Assembly (NCBI GenBank): GCA_030608825.1
Contig: JAUWDL010000126.1
Location: forward strand, 1-5,240
Source of the DNA: Gemmatimonadales bacterium
GTDB taxonomy: Bacteria > Gemmatimonadota > Gemmatimonadetes > Palauibacterales > Palauibacteraceae
Length of the DNA stretch: 5,240 nucleotides
Direction of reading: 5' to 3'
The notes below the pieces were generated by a model. The model saw nothing but the letters and a program-made list of their open reading frames with translations, ran no database searches and had not been told where the DNA came from. Shown one piece after another: positions 1-5,240 of this stretch. The first letter of the stretch is position 1. Each line of letters starts with the position of its first letter. Both the position numbers and the translations under genes were made by a program.

Positions 1-1001
1 GGCGTCGGCGGCCGGATCCCGAGTCCGAGGTAGGAGAGGCCCGCCTCGGCCCCGATCATGCCGGCCACCGCCAGAGCTGCCGTGACCAGTACCGGGGAGA
101 GCGCGCTGGGGATCAGGTGTCGCACGATGATGCGGTGGGCCGGGAGTCCGATGGCACGGGCCGACTCCGTGAAAGCCTGGTTCTTGAGCGACAGGATCTC
201 GCCGCGGATGAACCGGGCCGTACCCGGCCAGGCGGTGAGGCCGAGGATCAGCACCAGCACCACGATGTTCGCCTCGAACACCCCCACCAGCATGAGCATC
301 AAGTAGAAGGTCGGGAAGGCGATCCAAACGTCCAAGATCCTCATCAGCACGTTGTCGACGACCCCACCGAAGTACGCCGCCACCGACCCGTAGAGCGTGC
401 CGATCGTCTTGGCGATGATCATCGCCAGAAGCCCTATGGAAAGAGATACCCGCGCCCCGTAGAGCGCCCGGCTGAACAGGTCGCGGCCGAACTCGTCGGT
501 TCCGAAGAGATGGTCCCAAGACGGGGACAGGTAGCGGTTCGCCATCACATCGGGAATCGCCGCCGGGTCGTACGGCGCCAGGATCGGTGCCAGGATGGCC
601 AGCGCATAGAAGAGGAGGATGACGTAGATCGAGTATACGGCGAGCCGGTTCTCGCTGAAGCGCCGCATGGCCACCGCCCACGGACTCCTTCCTCGCCGCT
701 TCTCCTCGCCCGAGGCCCGCAGGATTCGCCCCGCGTCCCGGCGTGAGTACCAGACCGCTCCCACGAGGAGCAGGATCAGGAAGATCGAGGCGAGCCAGCG
801 GTCCAGGAACGGGGTCGAGAAGGCGCCGACGAAGCGGTCCCATCTCCACATCGTCAGGAAGACGACCGCCGCCGAGAAGAGCATGAGGCGAATCCCCCGG
901 CCCGCATGGCCCAGAACCAGGTGGCCGAGTCCGGGAACGAGGGCCCGGAGCGCGACGCCGCGACGGCGTGAAGCCTGAGGCTCAGCGTCTTCGCGGCGCA
1001 T
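1..1001 (-). CDS. dppC: DppC-type peptide ABC transporter permease with N-terminal membrane extension (3' end cut by window edge)
   Basis: This is the second inner-membrane permease subunit of a dipeptide/oligopeptide-class importer. It would pair with the DppB product to form the channel. The ATG at 1001-999 lies inside the end of dppB (20-nt overlap), with GAGGG 9 nt upstream. The frame stays open to position 1, giving 333 complete codons; the C-terminus is missing. The core is typical of the family: a first helix after RRFSENRLAV (about 117-143, ending LAPYDP), HLFGTDEFGRDLFSRALYGA (164-183), and an EAA cytoplasmic loop ESARAIGLPAHRIIVRHLIP (279-298). It ends with AEAGLSYLGLGIRPPT (318-333), which normally lies shortly before the C-terminus. 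The oddity is residues 1-108: a basic N-terminus, a PGLGHLVLGHAGRG motif (23-36) and two hydrophobic segments (about 38-51 and 70-85) ahead of the normal DppC start. The family call is secure, the substrate is unknown, and the role of the extension is not recognised. Confidence 0.96.
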   Translation of the reverse strand, partial: MRREDAEPQASRRRGVALRALVPGLGHLVLGHAGRGIRLMLFSAAVVFLTMWRWDRFVGAFSTPFLDRWLASIFLILLLVGAVWYSRRDAGRILRASGEEKRRGRSPWAVAMRRFSENRLAVYSIYVILLFYALAILAPILAPYDPAAIPDVMANRYLSPSWDHLFGTDEFGRDLFSRALYGARVSLSIGLLAMIIAKTIGTLYGSVAAYFGGVVDNVLMRILDVWIAFPTFYLMLMLVGVFEANIVVLVLILGLTAWPGTARFIRGEILSLKNQAFTESARAIGLPAHRIIVRHLIPSALSPVLVTAALAVAGMIGAEAGLSYLGLGIRPPT

Positions 1002-1974
1002 CGTACGATACCCTCGGGTCCACGGCGGCGTAGGTGACGTCGGCCAGCAGGTTGCCGAGCACCGTGAGCACGGCCGCGATCGTGGTGGTGGCCATGATGA
1101 TCGGATAATCCCGCCCGCTGACCGCGCTCACCGTGAGGCGCCCCATCCCGGGCCAGGCGAAGATCGTCTCGATGATCGTGGCGCCGCCCAGAATGAACGG
1201 GAGGCTCATGCCGTAGATGGTGACGATCGGGATCAGCGCGTTCCGCAGTGCGTGCTTGAAGATCACCGTCCTCTCCCTGAAGCCGCGGGCCCTCGCCGCG
1301 ACGATGTACTCCTCGTTGAGGACCTCGAGCAGGCGGCTTCGCATGTACCGGGCGGTACCGGCGGCTCCCGCGATCCCGAGGACGAACACTGGAAGCGCCA
1401 GGTGCCACATCCGGTCGAGGAACTTCCCGATCATCGTCAGATCCTCGTAGTTCATCGACCGGGTTTGGGAGGTGGGAAACCAACCGAGGTTCACCGAGAA
1501 GGCCATGATGAGCATCAGCGCCAGCCAGAAGCTCGGGATGGCATACACGATGAGAGACCCCACCGTCAGCGTCTTGTCCAGCTTCGTGTACTGCTTCACG
1601 GCCGAGATGATGCCCAGGGAGATGCCGAAGAGGGCGTCGAGGAGGAGCGCCAGGATCGTGAGCTGGAGGGTGTAGGGCACAGCCTCCGCCACGATATCTC
1701 TCACCGGCCGGCGGTGCCGGAAAGACTCCCCGAAGTCGCCCTTCGCGACGTTCTTCACCCACGTCACGTACTGGATGTGGATCGGCTGGTCGAGCCCGTA
1801 CCTCTTCCGCATGAGCTCGATGACCTCGGGATCGACCTGCCGCTGCCGCTGCGGCTCAAGGTACATGTCCATCGGGTCACCAGGTGCCAGGCGCGTGATG
1901 AAGAAGGTCGCGGTGACGATGCCGAGGATCAGCGGCACGGAGAGCAGGAGGCGCTTTATGATGTACTTGAGCAT
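982..1974 (-). CDS. dppB: DppB-type peptide ABC transporter permease
   Basis: This is the first transmembrane subunit of the importer, complete at 330 aa, a usual length for DppB/OppB. The N-terminus MLKYIIKRLLLSVPLILGIV leads into the first helix and then FFITRLAPGDP (24-34). Next come RYGLDQPIHIQY (58-69) and GDFGES (79-84), both characteristic of the subfamily's large periplasmic segment. Hydrophobic segments follow at about 100-124, 136-162, 189-209, 247-268 and 290-314. The EAA loop that contacts the ATPase is EEYIVAARARGFRERTVIFK (221-240) followed by HALRNALIP. The C-terminus has the family signature LLADVTYAAVDPRVSY (309-324). The ATG at 1974 is preceded by GAGG with 5-nt spacing, and no other start fits the first helix. 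It lies 74 bp after the second SBP gene and overlaps dppC by 20 nt. The ligand could be peptides, nickel chelates or other small solutes; the sequence does not decide. Confidence 0.97.
   Translation of the reverse strand: MLKYIIKRLLLSVPLILGIVTATFFITRLAPGDPMDMYLEPQRQRQVDPEVIELMRKRYGLDQPIHIQYVTWVKNVAKGDFGESFRHRRPVRDIVAEAVPYTLQLTILALLLDALFGISLGIISAVKQYTKLDKTLTVGSLIVYAIPSFWLALMLIMAFSVNLGWFPTSQTRSMNYEDLTMIGKFLDRMWHLALPVFVLGIAGAAGTARYMRSRLLEVLNEEYIVAARARGFRERTVIFKHALRNALIPIVTIYGMSLPFILGGATIIETIFAWPGMGRLTVSAVSGRDYPIIMATTTIAAVLTVLGNLLADVTYAAVDPRVSYDAPRRR
1011..1015 (-). promoter_or_regulatory. Ribosome binding site for dppC inside dppB
   Basis: GAGGG stands 9 nt before the ATG at 1001, within the last codons of dppB (encoding Pro-Arg-Val). 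It supports the upstream start of dppC, and with it the N-terminal extension, as real translated sequence. Confidence 0.6.
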
Positions 1975-2006
1975 CTACGCCTCAAAGCCCATGAACAAAA
2001 GCACAT
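1956..2006 (-). CDS. Candidate 16-codon leader ORF overlapping the dppB start (doubtful)
   Basis: The ATG at 2006 has GGAGG 8 nt upstream, a better Shine-Dalgarno match than that of dppB. It reads MCFCSWALRRRCSSTS and stops at TAA (1958-1956), 14 to 16 nt inside the start of dppB in another phase. Ribosomes ending there could in principle affect dppB initiation. The peptide has three cysteines and three consecutive arginines but resembles no family I know. A short ORF with a good ribosome site can arise by chance, so this is a weak call. Confidence 0.2.
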   Translation of the reverse strand: MCFCSWALRRRCSSTS

Positions 2007-2048
2007 AACAGATGCCTCCAGACGGATTCACCGGACTGACCGTGGCCT
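1975..2048. other. 74-bp intergenic gap between the SBP genes and dppB
   Basis: This is the only non-coding gap in the visible operon. On the minus strand it holds the dppB ribosome site (GAGG at 1983-1980) and, further upstream, another GGAGG (2019-2015) placed 8 nt before an ATG at 2006. I see no convincing stem followed by a T-run, so there is no clear intrinsic terminator, and no confident -35/-10 pair. The genes on both sides run in the same direction, so readthrough into dppB is the simplest reading. Confidence 0.7.
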
Positions 2049-3599
2049 TCACTCTTCCTCCCACCACAGATCCTCCATGTACCAGACCGGGTCCCCGCGG
2101 TGCGGGCTGCTCAAGCCGCGGAGGCGGCGGTCGCTGACGAACAGGGTCACCCTGGGGACGAGGAACGTGACGGGAATGTCCGTCTGCAAGTGCGGCCACA
2201 GCTCCCGGTACAGTGAGTCGACGGCGGCCGGATTCTGAGTGGTCTCGAGGACCTCGAGCAGCGCGTGTACGTCCTCGTTCTGATATCCGAGAAAAGAGTC
2301 CGGCCCGAACGAGCCGTGCACGCCCGGATTCCACCAGAAGATGGCCGCCTCGAAATCGCCGGGCTTCACCCTCGTTTGCCAGACGACCATGGGGCCGGGG
2401 AGCGTCTGAATCTCCATGCGCACTCCTACTGCACGGAGGTGGGCTTGAACGATCACGGCCACGCGGTCTCCCCGCCCCGCGTCGGTGATGGCCGTGAAGC
2501 CCAGCTCCTCGCCGTCGCGGTCCCGAACGCCGTTACCGTCCGTATCGACCCAGCCGGCCTCTTGGAGCAGACGCCGGGCCGCGTCGGGATCGTACGGGAG
2601 AGGCTCCGGCACCTCGCTCACCTGCCGCTCGGTGAAAACGACGTCGAACACGGGCAGGTCGTCCGGAAGATGGAGTAGGGAGTGGAGCGCCTGGCGATCG
2701 ATGGCCAGGGTAGCGGCGCGCCGGAAGCTGGGATCGCTGAAAACCGGGTGACGGTGGTTCCACATGATCCCATACCCGGCCCATCCACTCCAGAACGCGC
2801 TCTTGTAGGTGATTTGGAACCGTAGGTCGTTCTCCACCTTCGGCACGTCGATCGGGTTGAGCGGAATGACGTGCGCGTTGCCGGCCAGGAGCTCCGGTAA
2901 GGCTCCGGCTCCCGAACCGAACATGAGGATCACCCGATCGATGGCCGGCCGGCCTCGGAAGTAGTCGGGGACCGCTTCGAGCTCCGTCAGTGTCTTCTCG
3001 AGATGGCGAACGTATCTGTACGGTCCGTTGCCAACGGGATGGGTCCAGAACTCCCACTCGTAGAACTCCTCGGGGTCCAGCTCCGAGAGAACGTGCCGGG
3101 GAAAGAAGCTGTGATAGTCATCCAGGGGGGTGTTCTTGGTCGAGTGCCAGACGAACGTCGAGTCGTCCAAGACCTCGATCTCGACTCCGTAGTACTGCCC
3201 GTAGCCGACGCTCGGCAGGCTCATCAGCTCGACGGTGAACTTAATATCGTCGGACGTGACGGGGACGCCATCATGCCAACGGGCGCTCGGGTCCAGATGA
3301 ATCGTCCAGCTCGCATGGTCGGCAGAGGGCTCCCAGCTCCGGGCCAAACGTGGCTCCAGCGTGCCATCGGCGGCGCGCGCCACGAGCGGCTGGAACATGA
3401 GAAACTTGTGGGGCGTGTCGGAGACAGGGCTCATGACTCGCTCGTCCCCGTCCGGGACCAGCACCGTCACGGTGACGGGCTCACGAACATCAGGGCCCGC
3501 GGCCTGCCGGTCCGCAGAGTCGCCAGCTGGACCGCAGGCGGCGAACGAGCCAACTGTCGCCAGCGCCGACGCGGACCAAAGCAGTCGGCGCAGCCTCAC
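2049..3599 (-). CDS. ABC transporter substrate-binding lipoprotein, family 5 (DppA/OppA type), second of the tandem copies
   Basis: This is an extracytoplasmic solute receptor of the SBP_bac_5 family, 516 aa and complete. The start is the GTG at 3599-3597: GAGGAGGGA lies just upstream (7 nt from GGAGG), the GTG overlaps the previous stop (GTGA), and a signal peptide begins there. The frame is open further upstream, to 3905, but that part is the previous gene read in another phase. The N-terminus MRLRRLLW plus a short hydrophobic stretch ends at FAAC, giving a probable lipid-anchored Cys22; Phe at -3 is unusual. Family motifs: LARSWEPSADHASWTIHL (85-102), RWHDGVPVTSDDIKFTVELM (107-126), HPVGNGPYRYV (187-197), VPDYFRGRPAID (210-221), RRAATLAIDR (293-302), and EAGWVDTDGNGVRDRDG (347-363), which contains a DxDxNG loop. 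It aligns with its upstream neighbour over the whole length, down to the end DPVWYMEDLWWEEE. It probably delivers ligand to the DppB/DppC channel; the ligand is unknown. Confidence 0.96.
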   Translation of the reverse strand: MRLRRLLWSASALATVGSFAACGPAGDSADRQAAGPDVREPVTVTVLVPDGDERVMSPVSDTPHKFLMFQPLVARAADGTLEPRLARSWEPSADHASWTIHLDPSARWHDGVPVTSDDIKFTVELMSLPSVGYGQYYGVEIEVLDDSTFVWHSTKNTPLDDYHSFFPRHVLSELDPEEFYEWEFWTHPVGNGPYRYVRHLEKTLTELEAVPDYFRGRPAIDRVILMFGSGAGALPELLAGNAHVIPLNPIDVPKVENDLRFQITYKSAFWSGWAGYGIMWNHRHPVFSDPSFRRAATLAIDRQALHSLLHLPDDLPVFDVVFTERQVSEVPEPLPYDPDAARRLLQEAGWVDTDGNGVRDRDGEELGFTAITDAGRGDRVAVIVQAHLRAVGVRMEIQTLPGPMVVWQTRVKPGDFEAAIFWWNPGVHGSFGPDSFLGYQNEDVHALLEVLETTQNPAAVDSLYRELWPHLQTDIPVTFLVPRVTLFVSDRRLRGLSSPHRGDPVWYMEDLWWEEE

Positions 3600-5200
3600 T
3601 CCGTTCCCTCCTCGATCCACAGGTGCTCCGCGTTCCACACGGGATTGGCACGGAACGGCGTGCTGAGGCCCTTGATCCGCCGATGGGCGACGTAGGTCTC
3701 CACGTTCATGGTCAGGTAGGTCATCGGCACATCGGCACGGATGATATCCGAAAGCTCCGCATATATCTGGTCGATGACGTCGAAATCGAGAGTCGCCTGA
3801 AGCTGGTCGATCAGCTCGACGACACGCGGGTTGCGGTAACCCGTGCTGGATTCCTCGCCCAGAAGCGCGTCGAGCGAGTGGACGCCGGATCCGGGCTCCG
3901 CCCACAGGTACTCGATCACGGCGTCGAAGTCACCGCTGGCGAGCCGCTCCCGTACGACGCTGCTGTCCAGGAGCAGAACGTTCATCCGCACGCCCACAGT
4001 TCGAAGGCTCTGGTTGGCGTACACTGCCGCGCCCTCCCACTCCTCGTTGGCGAGCACGGTGAACTCGAGCCGCTGGCCGTCCTTCTCACGCACACCGTCG
4101 CCGTCCTCGTCTCGCCACCCAGCTTCGTCGAGCAGGCGCGCGGCCTCGCTCGGATCGAATGGGAACGGCGGAGGCAGCCGTTCGGTCCAGTACTGCCGCG
4201 GACTCACGAGCCCATCGATCACGGGGAGCCCGGGCCACATGAACATCGCGTTCTTCAGGTCCGCTCGGTCGATCGCCAGCGTGAGCGCCCGGCGTACGCG
4301 GACGTCTTGAAAGAGCGAGTTCCTGTGGTTCCAGAAGATGCACTGGAGCGCGGCGACATCATCCCAGACCTCGCGGTAGAGCCGGAACCGCGGATCGTCC
4401 GCCAGGATCTGTACATCATTGCTGCTCGCGAAGTTGATGGCGTCGACCTCGCCGGCCAGCAGGCCTGTGAAGCCGAGAGAGCCGAAGCGGATGATGAGTT
4501 GGTCGATCGCGGGCTTGCCCCGGTAGTAGTCGGGGTTGGCCTCGAACTCGAGCTGAGCGCCCGGCTGATGGCTCACCCAGCGGAACGGCCCGTTGCCCAC
4601 CGGGCGCTCCCAGTACTCCCAACGGTAGAACTCGGCCGGATCCTCGTCCTCGAGCAGGTGCTTCGGATAGAACACGTTCCAGGCGCCGGGCAGCCACCAG
4701 GAAGCAAACGGCCGCACGCCCGAGAAGCGCATCACCAGCGTCGTGTCGTCAACTACCGTGACATCTTCGATGTGGTTGAGGTCCGCGATCGCCGGATGGT
4801 GCATCAGATCGACGGTGAACTTCACGTCGTGCGCGGTGACCGGAACGCCGTCATGCCAGCGGACGTCGGAACGGAGCCAGATCGTCCACGAACGCCGATC
4901 GGGCGTGTGCTCCCAGCGCTGCGCCAGACGGCCCTCGAGCGTTCCGGAATCGGTGAGCCCGACGAGCGGGAGCAGGAAGACCAACGGGCCGCTCCCGTTC
5001 AGGAAGGCTCGCACACCCGTCCCGGGATAGAGCACGACCATCGTCGTGCGATCGTCGCCGCCATCGGGCAGCTGTTGGCAGCCGACCGGAACGAGGAGGA
5101 GCAGGACGACGAGAAGCAGCCAGCTGCCGACCAGACGCAGGTTGACGAGCAGCCGCCGCCGAGTCCTGTGCCCCGCTCCCGGCGCACCTTTCCGGATCAT
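3596..5200 (-). CDS. ABC transporter substrate-binding lipoprotein, family 5 (DppA/OppA type), upstream tandem copy
   Basis: This is a complete 534-aa SBP_bac_5 protein, normal length for a peptide-binding receptor. The ATG at 5200-5198 overlaps the stop of the preceding gene (ATGA) and has GGAGGGG immediately upstream. A GTG at 5218 would add only six residues inside that gene and lacks a better ribosome site. The N-terminus has a long basic region (HRTRRR, 11-16), a strong hydrophobic segment (about 23-39) and VPVGC, so Cys41 is the likely lipidated residue; Pro at -3 is atypical. Family motifs: RRSWTIWLRSDVRWHDGVP (102-120), VTAHDVKFTVDLM (121-133), RPVGNGPFRWV (199-209), ANPDYYRGKPAID (221-233), LLAGEVDAI (247-255), RVRRALTLAIDR (301-312), EAGWRDEDGDGVREKDG (359-375), and the C-terminal RRIKGLSTPFRANPVW (507-522). 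It would act outside the membrane as the receptor for the downstream permeases. Both this protein and its neighbour keep NGP[FY]R and WHDGVPVT but differ across much of the ligand-binding region, so different ligands are plausible. Confidence 0.96.
   Translation of the reverse strand: MIRKGAPGAGHRTRRRLLVNLRLVGSWLLLVVLLLLVPVGCQQLPDGGDDRTTMVVLYPGTGVRAFLNGSGPLVFLLPLVGLTDSGTLEGRLAQRWEHTPDRRSWTIWLRSDVRWHDGVPVTAHDVKFTVDLMHHPAIADLNHIEDVTVVDDTTLVMRFSGVRPFASWWLPGAWNVFYPKHLLEDEDPAEFYRWEYWERPVGNGPFRWVSHQPGAQLEFEANPDYYRGKPAIDQLIIRFGSLGFTGLLAGEVDAINFASSNDVQILADDPRFRLYREVWDDVAALQCIFWNHRNSLFQDVRVRRALTLAIDRADLKNAMFMWPGLPVIDGLVSPRQYWTERLPPPFPFDPSEAARLLDEAGWRDEDGDGVREKDGQRLEFTVLANEEWEGAAVYANQSLRTVGVRMNVLLLDSSVVRERLASGDFDAVIEYLWAEPGSGVHSLDALLGEESSTGYRNPRVVELIDQLQATLDFDVIDQIYAELSDIIRADVPMTYLTMNVETYVAHRRIKGLSTPFRANPVWNAEHLWIEEGTE
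3605..3613 (-). promoter_or_regulatory. Strong ribosome binding site deciding the GTG start of the second SBP
   Basis: GAGGAGGGA contains GGAGG 7 nt before the GTG at 3599. It encodes the Glu-Glu-Gly tail of the upstream SBP. It fixes the start of the second SBP at a GTG overlapping the upstream TGA (GTGA), although the frame is open for another 102 codons upstream. Confidence 0.85.
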
Positions 5201-5240
5201 GGCCCCTCCGAGATCCACAGATGGTCCATGTACGCTACCG
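5197..5240 (-). CDS. C-terminal fragment of a further substrate-binding protein (5' part outside window)
   Basis: Only 13 codons and the TGA stop (5199-5197) are inside the window; they read VAYMDHLWISEGP. The two complete SBPs end PVWNAEHLWIEEGTE and DPVWYMEDLWWEEE, so the pattern V-x-x-[MA]-[DE]-[HD]-L-W followed by an acidic tail is shared. The partial codon before the Val (nCG) is compatible with the Pro (CCG) found at this place in both neighbours. The stop overlaps the next ATG in ATGA, the same kind of junction as between the two complete SBP genes. From this I infer a third tandem family 5 SBP. The fragment is very short, so the call rests on the C-terminal match and on context. Confidence 0.8.
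   Translation of the reverse strand, partial: VAYMDHLWISEGP
5203..5209 (-). promoter_or_regulatory. Ribosome binding site within the end of the upstream SBP gene
   Basis: GGAGGGG lies just before the ATG at 5200, with 4 nt between GGAGG and the start. It is coding sequence for the Ser-Glu-Gly tail of the upstream protein. This site and the ATGA stop/start overlap favour the start at 5200 over the GTG at 5218 and suggest translational coupling. Confidence 0.75.

Noticed and set aside
117..746. 209-codon open frame on the plus strand
   Set aside because: It is antisense to dppC, which has strong family motifs in its own frame. The plus-strand product has no recognisable domain.
854..1762. 302-codon open frame on the minus strand
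   Set aside because: It overlaps dppB and the start of dppC in another phase. The translation is rich in Arg, Gly, His and Pro with no family motif, whereas the overlapped frames are clear permeases.
1978..2048. Possible terminator or promoter between the SBP genes and dppB
   Set aside because: No strong stem with a following T-run and no recognisable -35/-10 pair with normal spacing could be found, so neither is claimed.
1252..2238. 328-codon open frame on the plus strand
   Set aside because: It is antisense to dppB and the end of the second SBP. Its low-complexity, His/Arg/Glu-rich translation is typical of the reverse of a GC-rich gene.
3003..3695. 230-codon open frame on the plus strand
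   Set aside because: It spans the junction of the two SBP genes in antisense and shows no domain, signal peptide or convincing ribosome site.
3600..3905. Upstream extension of the second SBP reading frame to 3905 (102 more codons)
   Set aside because: This stretch is the end of the first SBP read in another phase. The signal peptide, strong ribosome site and GTGA overlap all put the start at 3599.
3843..4310. 155-codon Ser/Arg-rich open frame on the plus strand
   Set aside because: It is antisense to the first SBP. The Ser/Arg-rich composition follows from GC-rich third positions in the real gene.

Overview
The window is one stretch of a minus-strand ABC importer operon of the dipeptide/oligopeptide/nickel (PepT) class. 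Genes are read from high to low coordinates. The DNA is GC-rich. The stop-free frames on the opposite strand and in other phases are by-products of that composition. Nothing identifies the organism firmly: the strong Shine-Dalgarno sites, lipoprotein-type signal peptides and tightly overlapping genes indicate a high-GC bacterium. A Gemmatimonadota- or Acidobacteriota-like environmental lineage is only a guess.

Layout in transcription order: (1) 5240-5197, the last 13 codons of a gene whose ending (YMDHLWISEG) matches the ends of the next two proteins, so it is probably a further substrate-binding protein (SBP). (2) 5200-3596, a complete 534-aa family 5 SBP. (3) 3599-2049, a complete 516-aa family 5 SBP, paralogous to the previous one. 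(4) 2048-1975, the only intergenic gap (74 bp), holding a weak candidate leader ORF. (5) 1974-982, a complete DppB-type permease of 330 aa. (6) 1001-1, a DppC-type permease that runs off the window edge after 333 codons and carries an unusual N-terminal extension of about 108 residues with two predicted membrane helices.

The SBPs would be lipid-anchored receptors that capture peptides or similar small ligands and deliver them to the DppB/DppC channel. The ATPase subunits (DppD/DppF type) are not in the window and would be expected beyond position 1 or elsewhere. Consecutive SBP genes overlap by 4 nt (ATGA, then GTGA), and dppB/dppC overlap by 20 nt, which points to translational coupling. The end of each upstream SBP gene also supplies the ribosome binding site of the next gene.

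No RNA gene, mobile element, CRISPR array, clear promoter or terminator was recognised. The system is a recognisable transporter rather than a new one. Its unusual points are the run of at least two, probably three, tandem SBPs and the extended DppC.
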